DNA from: Sinorhizobium sp. RAC02
GTDB lineage: Bacteria; Pseudomonadota; Alphaproteobacteria; Rhizobiales; Rhizobiaceae
Assembly: GCF_001713395.1 (NCBI RefSeq)
Contig: NZ_CP016450.1
Span: 1,488,001 to 1,552,000, forward strand
Direction: 5' to 3'
Length of the DNA stretch: 64,000 bases
Shown here: positions 50,907 through 59,839 of the stretch, in pieces
How positions within the stretch are numbered: the first letter of the stretch is position 1
Layout of the letters: each line of letters opens with the position of its first letter
Notes under the pieces: generated by a model
Told to the model about the DNA's origin: nothing
Seen by the model: only the letters and a program-made list of their open reading frames with translations
The model's database searches: none
Program-made: the position numbers and the translations under genes

Positions 50907-52154
50907 TTAACCGCCATTCGCCACGACGGTCGAGCGGTACTGTTCCACGGCCTTCGCGACGAGGCCTGCCACCTTCTTCTGCCAGGCCGGATCGATCAGC
51001 AATTGTTCGTCGTCCTTGTTCGACATGAAGCCGAGCTCGAGCAGGATCGACGGCACATCCGGCGCGGTCAGAACGCGGAAACCGGCATGGCGATGGGGGT
51101 TGTTGATCAGCATCACCTCGTCCTTGAAGGTGCTGACGACGCTCTGGGCGAGGTTGATCGAGAAGGCCTGCGTCTCGCGCCGCGTCAGGTCGAGAAGGAT
51201 GTCGGCCACTTCGGCCGGCTCGTCGACGAAGGAGATGCCGGCGATCTGGTCGGAGAGGTTTTCGCGCTCGGCAAGGCTCGCAGCTAGGCTGTCGGAGGCC
51301 TTGTCGGAAATTGTGTAGACCGTCGCGCCGCGCGTGTCCTTCTGTTTCAGGGTATCGGCGTGGATGGAGATCAACAGGTTCGCGCCCTCGCTGCGGGCAA
51401 GCTGCACGCGCTGGGAGAGCGACAGGAACTCGTCCTTCTGACGTGTCAGGAAGGCGCGTGTATCAGGCAGCTTGTTCAGCGCCTCGGCAAGCTGCTGGGC
51501 GAAGGCGAGCGTGACGTGCTTTTCCTCCGTCTTGGTGACGCCGCCGCGCGCACCATTGTCGATCCCGCCATGGCCGGCATCGACGGCGATGACGAACGGG
51601 CCGTCCGCTTTGCTGCCCGGCAGCATGACAGGTGTCTGCTCGGTGGTGGCCGGCGCGGAGGCTTCCTGCCAGCTCTGCTTTTCCATCTGGCCCTGAAAGA
51701 CCTGGTCGGTGACGATCGCCGCATCGATGACCAGCCTGTAGCTTGTGGCCCCCTGCTCTTCCTGCACTTCGGCAAGGACAACGCCGACAGGACGCGCGGC
51801 CGTCAGCACAATGCGCGAGCGACCAGCGGCCATGGTGCCGTAGCGGATCTCGGAAAAGATGCCACGCGCTTCCAGTTCCTCCGCCTTGATGCCGAAATCG
51901 GTTTCCGGCAGGTCGATCAGCACACGGTACGGATTGGCGACGTAGTGCACCTTGAATTCGGGCTTGCGGTCGAAATCGATAATCAGCCGGGTGCGCGCGT
52001 CATCACCGGCGATGCGGGCGGAAAAGGCAAGCAGCGGTGCGGCCGAAGCAGAAACCGCAAAGGCCGGCGTCACGATCGCAATCGACAGCGCGGCGATGAT
52101 CGCGCCGGTTACGACGCGGAGACAATGTTCAGTCAGGAGACTTAGCTTTACCAC
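50907..52154 (-). CDS. N-acetylmuramoyl-L-alanine amidase (AMIN + Amidase_3)
   Basis: Periplasmic zinc amidase that cleaves septal peptidoglycan, AmiC-type. With the GTG at 52154 it has 415 residues; a TTG at 52205 is also possible and the true start is uncertain. Signal peptide (VVTGAIIAALSIAIVTPAFA), AMIN domain around residues 45-150 (RTRLIIDFDRKPEF), then the catalytic domain with VAIDAGHGGIDNGARG (His and Glu zinc ligands), SIHADT, and LLELGFMSNKDDEQ. Transcribed in the same direction as mrcA. Confidence 0.92.
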   Translation of the reverse strand: MVKLSLLTEHCLRVVTGAIIAALSIAIVTPAFAVSASAAPLLAFSARIAGDDARTRLIIDFDRKPEFKVHYVANPYRVLIDLPETDFGIKAEELEARGIFSEIRYGTMAAGRSRIVLTAARPVGVVLAEVQEEQGATSYRLVIDAAIVTDQVFQGQMEKQSWQEASAPATTEQTPVMLPGSKADGPFVIAVDAGHGGIDNGARGGVTKTEEKHVTLAFAQQLAEALNKLPDTRAFLTRQKDEFLSLSQRVQLARSEGANLLISIHADTLKQKDTRGATVYTISDKASDSLAASLAERENLSDQIAGISFVDEPAEVADILLDLTRRETQAFSINLAQSVVSTFKDEVMLINNPHRHAGFRVLTAPDVPSILLELGFMSNKDDEQLLIDPAWQKKVAGLVAKAVEQYRSTVVANGG

Positions 52155-52785
52155 TGGCAGTCCGTTCAAACGCGTGGAACCCGCGTACAACGCGGTGCAG
52201 GACAAGCCCCATAGATGCCCCCATAGGGTTAACCAAAGCTTGCAATCCGGTGCATCCGCCGCAAAGACGCAGGCATAGTGGCAAATCGATCAAGATTATG
52301 ACGCTTTTGGCTTTTCCCTTGCCATTGTGACATATCCGCCATAAAAGCAAAGTCAGGGAAAAAGCTTAGACGGGATAGAATCGCTTTGAGCAGGCAGCCA
52401 CCCCTCCGGGACTTGGCGCCGAACCGGGCCTTCATCCTCCGTCATACCTCTTTCTCCCGTCCGAACAGATCGCGTAAACCGGCGGTGGCCGGAACAGTCA
52501 AGGTGGATTTCCACCAACCGCCCTTCCCCAAGGGCAACTTCATCGGACCTTTCAAGGTCTATGGCACTGGCATTCTCGTTGGACGTTGATGTTGTCACAG
52601 CGGCTTTTCTCAGAGGGTAACAGGCACCGGGACGTTCGCGTACCGACCGCCCTCCGTCCGCTTACTCCTCACCGGGGCCTAACGGGAACTTACATATTCG
52701 GCGCATCCCTCTCCTCCCCCGGCACTTCCTTTACAGGAAACAGCTCGCCGCCAGGATTGCGTGTGCGCCGAGGAGCACAATCTAC
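52155..52785 (+). other. Long rne leader / amidase upstream region
   Basis: 631 bases without a supported gene. A weak promoter-like pair CTTGCC (52318-52323) and ATAAAA (52341-52346), 17 bases apart, would give rne a leader of about 430 bases. A long 5' untranslated region is expected because RNase E feeds back on its own mRNA through its leader in other bacteria. Several GC hairpins are possible; none stands out. GAGGAGCAC lies before the rne start. Confidence 0.45.
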
Positions 52786-55677
52786 ATGGCAGAGAAAATG
52801 CTTATCGACGCGTCTCACGCTGAGGAGACGCGCGTCGTTGTCGTACGCGGAAACCGCATAGAAGAATTCGACTTCGAATCCGAACACAAGAAGCAGATCC
52901 GCGGCAATATCTACCTTGCCAAGGTCACACGCGTCGAACCGTCGCTCCAGGCGGCCTTCGTCGACTATGGCGGTAACCGCCACGGCTTCCTGGCCTTCGC
53001 CGAAATCCACCCGGATTATTACCAGATCCCGCTTGCCGACCGCCAGGCGCTCTTGAGGGCCGAGGCCGAAGAGCACCGCCGCGACGACGAGATCGAGCAG
53101 ATCGAGACCGGAACCGACCTTTCCGACGACAGCGAGCCGACGGCGGAAGCCGTTGAAACAGCTGCCGAAGAAGCCCCGGTCGTCGAAGCGGCCCCCGAGG
53201 CTGAGGCCGAAGTGGTCGAGGCGTCCGCCGCTGTCGCGGAAGAAGCGCCGGCCGAAAAGGTGAAGAAGCCGCGCCGCACCCGCAAGGCGAAGGCAAAGAC
53301 CGAGGAGGCGCCGGCAGAAGAAGAGGCCGCCGCTCCCGCAGAAACCAGCGACGACGAAACGCCCGGCGGCGCGATGGCCATGGCCGTCGACACCGACGAA
53401 ATCTCCGAGCCGACCGAGCGCAAGCGCGGTCGTCGTCGTCGCGATGACGACGACGATGATGACGATCATCACGGCGAAGAAAAGGAAGTCATCGAATCCG
53501 TCGGCGCCGAAGACGCCATGGAAGAGGTGCCGGATCGTGTGCAGCGCAAGCCGCGCAAGCAGTACCGCATCCAGGAAGTCATCAAGCGCCGCCAGATCCT
53601 GCTCGTGCAGGTCGCCAAGGAAGAGCGCGGCAACAAGGGTGCGGCTCTCACCACCTATCTGTCGCTTGCCGGCCGCTACTCGGTTCTCATGCCGAACACG
53701 GCGCGTGGCGGTGGCATTTCCCGCAAGATCACCGCGCTTCAGGACCGCAAGCGCCTGAAGGAAATCGCCCGCAGCCTCGAAGTTCCGCAGGGCATGGGCG
53801 TCATCCTGCGCACCGCCGGTGCGAACCGCACCAAGGTCGAAGTCAAGCGCGACTTCGAATACCTGATGCGCCTGTGGGAGAACGTCCGCACGCTGACGCT
53901 CGCCTCCACCGCACCCTGCCTCGTCTACGAGGAAGGTTCGCTCATCAAGCGCTCGATCCGCGACCTTTATAACAAGGATATCAGCGAGATCGTCGTTGCC
54001 GGCGAGGAAGGCTACAAGGAAGCCAAGGGCTTCATGAAGATGCTGATGCCGAGCCACGCGAAGGTTGTTCAGCCTTACCGCGACGTGCATCCGATCTTCT
54101 CGCGCTCCGGCATCGAAGCGCAGCTCGACCGCATGCTGCAGCCGCAGGTGACGCTGAAGTCCGGTGGCTACATCATCATCAACCAGACCGAAGCGCTGGT
54201 CTCGATCGACGTCAACTCCGGGCGTTCGACCCGCGAGCACTCCATCGAGGATACTGCGCTCCAGACGAACCTGGAAGCCGCCGAGGAAGTGGCGCGCCAG
54301 CTTCGCCTGCGCGACCTTGCCGGCCTCGTCGTCATCGACTTCATCGACATGGAAGAGAAGCGCAACAACCGCTCCGTCGAGAAGCGTCTGAAGGACCACC
54401 TCAAGAACGACCGCGCACGCATCCAGGTCGGCCGCATCTCGCATTTCGGCCTGCTCGAAATGTCGCGCCAGCGTATTCGCGCATCCGTTCTCGAATCGAC
54501 CATGCAGGTCTGCCCGCACTGCAACGGCACGGGCCATATCCGCTCGCAGTCGTCGGTGGCGCTGCACGTACTGCGCGGCATCGAGGAATATCTCCTCAAG
54601 AACACGACGCACAATATCTCGGTCCGCACGACGCCGGACATCGCGCTCTACCTGCTCAACCACAAGCGCGGCACGATCATCGATTATGAGACCCGCTTCG
54701 GCGTCCAGATCATCATCGAGGCTGATGCCCATGTCGGCGCGCAGCACTTTGCGATCGACCGTGGCGAGGCCGTCGAAAATCCGGTCAAGATCGAGCAGAT
54801 CCTGCATTTCGAGCCGGAACCCGAAGACGACGACATCATCATCGAGGACGAGATCGAGGAGGAAGAAGAAGAGGAGGTACGTCCGGCAGCCGCTGCTGCT
54901 GCACCGGCTGCCCAGTCCTCTTCGTCAGCCGCCGCCGACGAAAACAATCGCAAGCGCAAGCGTCGTCGTCGCCGTCGCGGCCGCCGTGAAGGTGGCGAAG
55001 GCACGGACACTGCATCCTTCGGCGGCGAACAGGCCGGCGACGAGGATGACCTGGAAGACGACGACGCCGATGGTGAAGGCGAAGAGGCTGCGGATGCATC
55101 GCAGGCGCCAGCCGAAGAAACCGCCGAGCAGCGCCGCAAACGCCGCCGTCGTGGCAAGCGTGGCGGTCGTCGCAATCGTCCAGAGGACGGTTCGCTTGAA
55201 GCCGGTACTGAAGGCGCAGAAGGCGATGATGCCGAAGGTGATTCGGATGAAGCCGATGCGGGCGAGGTAACGGCCGTCGAAGTGGACGTCGCCGAAGTGG
55301 CTGTCGTTGCAGAGGAAGTGCCGGTCGAGGCCGTTGCCGAAGAGGCGCCGGCCAAGCCGAAGCGCGCGCGCCGCAGCCGTGCCAAGGCTGCGGAAGAGGC
55401 TGTCGTCGATGATGCTGCCCGCAGCGAAATCGAAGCGCAGCCGGTAGCAGCTACGGTCGAAGCCGCTATAGAGGAAGCCACGCCGGCAGAGCCGGAAGTC
55501 GTGATGGCATCGGCCGATCTCGAAGAGCCGGCCAAGCCTGTCCGCGGCAACCGTGATCTCTCCAAGATCGCCTCCGAGCCGGTGGTGAAATCCTCTACGG
55601 CGAAGGAAGCCGCACCGGAAGACGACGCGGACAAGCCCAAGAAGGGCGGCTGGTGGCAGCGCCGCGGCTTCTTCTAA
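52786..55677 (+). CDS. rne: Ribonuclease E
   Basis: Endoribonuclease for mRNA decay and rRNA/tRNA processing and scaffold of the degradosome. 963 residues. The S1 domain begins at about 36 and is split by an acidic/basic, Ala/Glu-rich insertion at about 97-255 (includes a run of ten or so Asp then KRGRRRR). The catalytic core has Asp475 in SIDVNSGR, Asp518 in VIDFIDME and the zinc-link CPHC at 576-579; each is exactly 172 residues further along than in E. coli because of the insertion. The C-terminal ~260 residues are disordered with alternating acidic and basic blocks, probably binding RNA and partners. Confidence 0.97.
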   Translation: MAEKMLIDASHAEETRVVVVRGNRIEEFDFESEHKKQIRGNIYLAKVTRVEPSLQAAFVDYGGNRHGFLAFAEIHPDYYQIPLADRQALLRAEAEEHRRDDEIEQIETGTDLSDDSEPTAEAVETAAEEAPVVEAAPEAEAEVVEASAAVAEEAPAEKVKKPRRTRKAKAKTEEAPAEEEAAAPAETSDDETPGGAMAMAVDTDEISEPTERKRGRRRRDDDDDDDDHHGEEKEVIESVGAEDAMEEVPDRVQRKPRKQYRIQEVIKRRQILLVQVAKEERGNKGAALTTYLSLAGRYSVLMPNTARGGGISRKITALQDRKRLKEIARSLEVPQGMGVILRTAGANRTKVEVKRDFEYLMRLWENVRTLTLASTAPCLVYEEGSLIKRSIRDLYNKDISEIVVAGEEGYKEAKGFMKMLMPSHAKVVQPYRDVHPIFSRSGIEAQLDRMLQPQVTLKSGGYIIINQTEALVSIDVNSGRSTREHSIEDTALQTNLEAAEEVARQLRLRDLAGLVVIDFIDMEEKRNNRSVEKRLKDHLKNDRARIQVGRISHFGLLEMSRQRIRASVLESTMQVCPHCNGTGHIRSQSSVALHVLRGIEEYLLKNTTHNISVRTTPDIALYLLNHKRGTIIDYETRFGVQIIIEADAHVGAQHFAIDRGEAVENPVKIEQILHFEPEPEDDDIIIEDEIEEEEEEEVRPAAAAAAPAAQSSSSAAADENNRKRKRRRRRRGRREGGEGTDTASFGGEQAGDEDDLEDDDADGEGEEAADASQAPAEETAEQRRKRRRRGKRGGRRNRPEDGSLEAGTEGAEGDDAEGDSDEADAGEVTAVEVDVAEVAVVAEEVPVEAVAEEAPAKPKRARRSRAKAAEEAVVDDAARSEIEAQPVAATVEAAIEEATPAEPEVVMASADLEEPAKPVRGNRDLSKIASEPVVKSSTAKEAAPEDDADKPKKGGWWQRRGFF

Positions 55678-55702
55678 GAAGCGCTGATCTCTGAAAAATT
55701 CG

Positions 55703-55726
55703 AAGGCCCGGCATTGTCCGGGCCTT
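55703..55726 (+). terminator. Intrinsic terminator of rne
   Basis: AAGGCCCGG / CCGGGCCTT with a 6-base loop, ending in TTTTTC, 26 bases after the rne stop. Confidence 0.92.
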
Positions 55727-55811
55727 TTTCTTGGCTGGCAGGAAACGGGTGGCTCGCCCTTCCCCCTTCTGCGACACCCGCGGTCGTCAGAAACCAGTAA
55801 GGGAGACCCTC

Positions 55812-56576
55812 ATGACCCGCCTCACCAACAAGGTCGCCATCATCACCGGCGCAAGCTCCGGCATCGGCCGTGCCGCAGCCCTTCTCTTCGCCCGACAGGG
55901 AGCAAAAGTCGTACTCTCGGCGCGTGGGCACGAGCGGCTTGAGGCCGTCGCCGCCGAAATCCGCGCGGCAGGTGGCTCGGCGATTGCCGTGGCAGGCGAT
56001 GTCAGCGAAGAGGCGCACCACCAGGCGCTGATCGAGGCGGCCACGACCGAGTTCGGTGGCGTCGATATCGCCTTCAACAATGCCGGCACCACCGGCCCTG
56101 TCGGTCCCCTACCGGCACTTTCCATGGAAGACTGGCAGAGCGTGCTCGGCATAAACCTGACCAGCGGGTTTCTCGCCGCCAAATACCAGCTCCCCGCCAT
56201 GGAGGCACGCGGCGGCGGCGCGATCGTCTTCACCTCGACCTTTGTCGGCTATACTGCAGGCTTTCCGGGGTTGGCCGCCTATGCCGCGTCGAAATCTGGC
56301 CTGATTGGCCTCGTGCAGGTGCTGGCCTCCGAATACGGCCCTAAGGGTATTCGGGTGAATGCGCTGCTGCCGGGTGCGACGGATACGCCGATGGGGCGGG
56401 ATGTGGCGAACACGCCGGAAGCGCGCCAGTTCATTGCCGGGCTCAATGCCTTCAAGCGCATCGCGGCGCCGGAAGAGATTGCCGAGGCAGCGCTCTTCCT
56501 GTGCTCCGATGCCTCCAGCTTCACGACCGGCACGGCCATGCTGGTTGATGGTGGCGTGTCGATCAATCGGGTCTGA
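55812..56576 (+). CDS. Short-chain dehydrogenase/reductase
   Basis: NAD(P)-dependent oxidoreductase. 254 residues from MTRLTNKVAIITGASSGIGR at 55812 (GGGAGACC upstream). Cofactor motif TGASSGIG at 12-19, NNAG at 89-92, and the catalytic Ser142-Tyr157-Lys161 (YAASK). Arg in LSARGHERL after the second strand suggests NADP preference. Substrate not predictable; no pathway neighbours. Confidence 0.92.
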   Translation: MTRLTNKVAIITGASSGIGRAAALLFARQGAKVVLSARGHERLEAVAAEIRAAGGSAIAVAGDVSEEAHHQALIEAATTEFGGVDIAFNNAGTTGPVGPLPALSMEDWQSVLGINLTSGFLAAKYQLPAMEARGGGAIVFTSTFVGYTAGFPGLAAYAASKSGLIGLVQVLASEYGPKGIRVNALLPGATDTPMGRDVANTPEARQFIAGLNAFKRIAAPEEIAEAALFLCSDASSFTTGTAMLVDGGVSINRV

Positions 56577-56650
56577 GAAACAGAATCAGGTGCCTGCAGG
56601 GTTGATTCCGTCTCCGGCCGCAAGGCCTTGAAACGGAATCGTTTTCACGC

Positions 56651-57790
56651 TCAGGCCAGCCAGCGTGCGAGGCGGTCGACCGCCTCGCTCATCTCGTCGA
56701 AAGAGCCGGCATACGAGAAGCGCATGGTGTGGTGACCATCGCGCGGATCGAAGTCGATGCCGGGTGTTGCCGCGACATCGGTTTCGGCGAGCATGCGGCG
56801 GGCAAAGGCCATGCTGTCATTGGTGAAACGGCGGACATCGACATAAGCATAAAAGGCACCGTCCATCGGCGAGGCGATAGCGAAGCCGAGCTCCGGCAGG
56901 CGCTTGACGAGGAAGTCACGGTTCACTCGATAGGCGTCGCGGTAGACATTCAGCTCCGCCTCGGCGCCGAGCGCCGCTTCCGCTGCGATCTGCGACAGTT
57001 CCGGCGCGGAGATATAGAGGCTCTGGGCGATGCGCTCGACCGGGCGCACCAGTGCCTCGGGCAGCACCATCCAGCCGATGCGCCAGCCGGTCATGCAATA
57101 GTACTTCGAAAACGAGTTGATGATCACCGCCTCGTCGCCAAATTCCAGCGCCGTCGCCTCTTCGCCGACGAAGGTGAGGCCGTGGTAGATCTCATCCGAA
57201 ATGAAGGCGATGCCCTTGTCCCGGCAATAGGCGGAGAGCGCCGCGAGATTGGCGCGGCCGGTGACGGTACCGGTCGGGTTGGCGGGGCTGGCGAGAAGCA
57301 CGCCGTCGATGCGGCCGGCCGCTTCCAGCGCTTCCGGCGTCAGCGTGAAACCGTTTTCGGCATTCACCTCGATTTCCACCGTTTCGATGCCGAGCGCCGC
57401 CAGGATGTTGCGATAGGCCGGATAGCCCGGGCGGGCGATGGCGACACGGTCTCCGGCATCGAAGAGCGCGAGGAAGGCGAGGTTGAAGCCAGCCGAGGAA
57501 CCGGTCGTGATGGCGATCCGTCCGGGATCGACGAAAACGCCGTGATGGTTCCTGTAGAAATCCGAAATGGCGCGGCGGAGCGACAGCAGGCCGAGCGCAT
57601 CCGTATAGCCGATGCGGCCGATCTCCAGCGCCCGGCGGGCAGCTTCGCGGGCGGCCTCCGGCGCCGGATGTACCGGTTGCCCGACGGCCATGGAGATTAC
57701 CGGCCGGCCGGCCGCGCGCTGCTTCGTCGCCTCGGCGAGCACGTCCATGGCGTGAAAGGGTTCGACGGCGCCGCGCTTGGAGAGTTTCAT
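56651..57790 (-). CDS. Class I/II PLP-dependent aminotransferase
   Basis: Fold-type I aminotransferase. 379 residues from MKLSKRGAVEPFHAMDVLAE (GGAACGGAAG upstream); the frame is open to 57847 with a possible earlier ATG. PLP lysine Lys229 in NSFSKYYCMTGWRIG, Asp199 and Tyr202 in SDEIYHG, and SPANPTGTV. Similar to aspartate/alanine/methionine aminotransferases; substrate not assignable. Divergent from the DsbA-like gene. Confidence 0.92.
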   Translation of the reverse strand: MKLSKRGAVEPFHAMDVLAEATKQRAAGRPVISMAVGQPVHPAPEAAREAARRALEIGRIGYTDALGLLSLRRAISDFYRNHHGVFVDPGRIAITTGSSAGFNLAFLALFDAGDRVAIARPGYPAYRNILAALGIETVEIEVNAENGFTLTPEALEAAGRIDGVLLASPANPTGTVTGRANLAALSAYCRDKGIAFISDEIYHGLTFVGEEATALEFGDEAVIINSFSKYYCMTGWRIGWMVLPEALVRPVERIAQSLYISAPELSQIAAEAALGAEAELNVYRDAYRVNRDFLVKRLPELGFAIASPMDGAFYAYVDVRRFTNDSMAFARRMLAETDVAATPGIDFDPRDGHHTMRFSYAGSFDEMSEAVDRLARWLA

Positions 57791-57996
57791 GAGCTTCCGT
57801 TCCGTTTCAAGGTCGTCGTCTGTGTGCCGCAAGATACCGGTCTTCACAATCCTGCGAGGGCCGAAAATCCGCCGCTTTTACCCTATCGTTTGCGCGCGAG
57901 CGACCATAGAGTCGTTGAAAGCGCCCGCATCTGCATTGACGCGCGGGCGTCGCCAATGGCACTTCATCGGCGCATCATGACGAGGACAGAACAGAC

Positions 57997-58755
57997 ATGA
58001 CATTCAAGACGAAGCTTGCGGCCACCATCGCTCTTACACTCGCGGTCGCAGCCCCTCTTCCGGCTCTCGCCCTCGACGATGCGCAGAAGAAGGAGATCGG
58101 CGACTTCATCAAGGAATACCTTGTCGAAAACCCCGAAATCCTCGTGGACGTGCAGGAAGCCCTGCAGAAGAAGCAGGAAGCGCAGCAGCAGGCCAAGGCG
58201 CAAAGCGTCATCACCGACAACGAGAAGGCCATCTTCTCCTCCCCCTACGATATCGCACTCGGCAATCCGAAGGGCGACGTCACGATCGTCGAATTCTTCG
58301 ACTACAACTGCGGCTACTGCAAGCGCGCGCTCTCCGACATGGACGATATCCTGAAGGAGGACAAGAACGTCCGCTTCGTGCTGAAGGAACTGCCGATCCT
58401 CGGTCCTGATTCGCTCGCCGCCCACAAGGTGAGTGCCGCCGTGCGCGATCTTTCGCCGGAGAAATATGGTGAATTCCACCGCACGCTGCTCGGCGGCGAA
58501 GGCCGGGCCACCGAAGAAAGCGCCATCGCGCTTGCCGCCAGCATGGGTCTTACCGAAGCGGACATCCGCAAGACCATGACCGAGAAGCCGCATGACGACG
58601 CCGTGCGCGAAGCGTATTCGCTGGCAAACGACCTCGGCATCACCGGCACGCCGTCCTACGTGCTCGGCCAGGAGACGATCTTCGGTGCCGTCGGCGCAGA
58701 CGATCTGCGCGAAAAAATCGCCAACGTGCGCGCGTGCGGCAAGGCGACCTGCTGA
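57997..58755 (+). CDS. DsbA/ScsC-family thiol-disulfide oxidoreductase
   Basis: 252 residues. Signal peptide MTFKTKLAATIALTLAVAAP with cleavage near residue 26. A helical N-terminal segment rich in Gln/Lys/Glu (KKEIGDFIKEYLVENPEIL...QEAQQQ) matches the trimerising stalk of ScsC-like proteins. The thioredoxin-like domain has Cys105-Gly-Tyr-Cys108 and the cis-Pro loop TGTPSYVL. A second Cys pair, CGKATC, closes the chain. Either an oxidase of envelope proteins or an isomerase paired with a DsbD-type reductase; no scsB neighbour is seen. Confidence 0.9.
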   Translation: MTFKTKLAATIALTLAVAAPLPALALDDAQKKEIGDFIKEYLVENPEILVDVQEALQKKQEAQQQAKAQSVITDNEKAIFSSPYDIALGNPKGDVTIVEFFDYNCGYCKRALSDMDDILKEDKNVRFVLKELPILGPDSLAAHKVSAAVRDLSPEKYGEFHRTLLGGEGRATEESAIALAASMGLTEADIRKTMTEKPHDDAVREAYSLANDLGITGTPSYVLGQETIFGAVGADDLREKIANVRACGKATC

Positions 58756-58825
58756 GAACGGCCATCTTCCTGCCACGCTGACCCTGTTCAGGCTGTGCTG
58801 CTTGTGGACATCGCCCCTTTCGACC

Positions 58826-58854
58826 GGGAAAGCCCCTGCCCTTGGGGCTTTCCC
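58826..58854 (+). terminator. Terminator-like hairpin after the DsbA-like gene
   Basis: GGGAAAGCCCC / GGGGCTTTCCC, perfect 11 bp, 7-base loop, 71 bases after the stop and 54 bases before aroQ. No T run. Confidence 0.6.
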
Positions 58855-58907
58855 TGCGGGAACCGCCGGTCTATAGGTAATCCTCTATCCAGCATGCGGA
58901 ATTACGA

Positions 58908-59345
58908 ATGGCATCACCCCTTTTTGTGCTCAACGGCCCCAATCTGAATGCACTCGGCAAACGCGAGCCCGGTATCTATGGCGGCCAGACGCTCGCCGAT
59001 ATCGAAGTGCTCTGCAAGGCCGAGGGCGAAAAGCTGGGTTTTGCCGTGGATTTCCGCCAATCCAACCATGAAGGCGACCTGGTCGACTGGATCCACGAGG
59101 CCGGCGACGTTGCCGTCGGCATCGCCATCAATGCCGGCGCCTACACCCACACCTCGATCGCCCTGCATGACGCTATTCGCGCCATCAAGATCCCGGTGGT
59201 CGAACTGCACCTTTCCAACGTGCATGCCCGCGAGGAATTCCGCCACAAATCGATGATCGCGCCCGCCGTAAAGGGCGTCATCTGCGGTTTTGGTGCGCAG
59301 AGTTATGTCCTTGCGCTCCATGCGCTCTCGTCCATCACGACATAA
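58908..59345 (+). CDS. aroQ: 3-dehydroquinate dehydratase, type II
   Basis: Shikimate pathway: 3-dehydroquinate to 3-dehydroshikimate. 145 residues with the type II signature NGPNLNALGKREPGIYGGQ, including the catalytic Tyr24, INAGAYTHTSIALHDAI, and VELHLSNVHAREEFRHKS. Starts the aroQ-accB-accC-aat unit; 22 bases to accB. Confidence 0.97.
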   Translation: MASPLFVLNGPNLNALGKREPGIYGGQTLADIEVLCKAEGEKLGFAVDFRQSNHEGDLVDWIHEAGDVAVGIAINAGAYTHTSIALHDAIRAIKIPVVELHLSNVHAREEFRHKSMIAPAVKGVICGFGAQSYVLALHALSSITT

Positions 59346-59367
59346 GAAAAACCAGAGGCTCACTTCC

Positions 59368-59829
59368 ATGGCTGACAAGAAACACGGCATCGATCAGGGT
59401 CTGATCCGCGATCTCGCCAATATCCTCAACGAGACCGACCTGACCGAGATCGAAGTGGAGCAGGACGACCTGCGCATCCGCGTCTCGCGCGCCGGCACCC
59501 CGCAATACGTCCAGGCGCCGATGGCCGCTCCGGCGCCTGCCTTCGCCGCGCCCGCTGCTGCCGCAGCCGCTCCGGTCGTCGACGCGCGCAACAACAAGAA
59601 TGCCGTCACGGCGCCGATGGTCGGCACGGCCTATCTGTCACCCGCACCGGGTTCGCGCCCCTTCATCGAAGTTGGCGCGACGGTCAAGGAAGGTCAGACC
59701 ATCCTCATCATCGAAGCCATGAAGACGATGAACCAGATCCCCGCGCCGCGCTCGGGCAAGGTCACCGAAATCCTCGTGCAGGATGCAAGCCCGGTTGAAT
59801 ATGGCGAACCGCTGATCGTCATCGAATAA
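59368..59829 (+). CDS. accB: Acetyl-CoA carboxylase biotin carboxyl carrier protein
   Basis: Carries the carboxylated biotin between AccC and the carboxyltransferase. 153 residues from [16 protein letters not shown] at 59368. Biotinylated Lys119 in [10 protein letters not shown]. The Ala/Pro-rich linker (about 50-70) is the flexible hinge. 10 bases before accC. Confidence 0.97.
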   Translation: MADKKHGIDQGLIRDLANILNETDLTEIEVEQDDLRIRVSRAGTPQYVQAPMAAPAPAFAAPAAAAAAPVVDARNNKNAVTAPMVGTAYLSPAPGSRPFIEVGATVKEGQTILIIEAMKTMNQIPAPRSGKVTEILVQDASPVEYGEPLIVIE

Positions 59830-59839
59830 GGCGGCCCCC

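Noticed and set aside
52690..54807. A 705-codon frame on the minus strand opposite rne
   Set aside because: Antisense shadow with Asp/Val/Arg/Leu-rich composition; no motifs, no ribosome-binding site.
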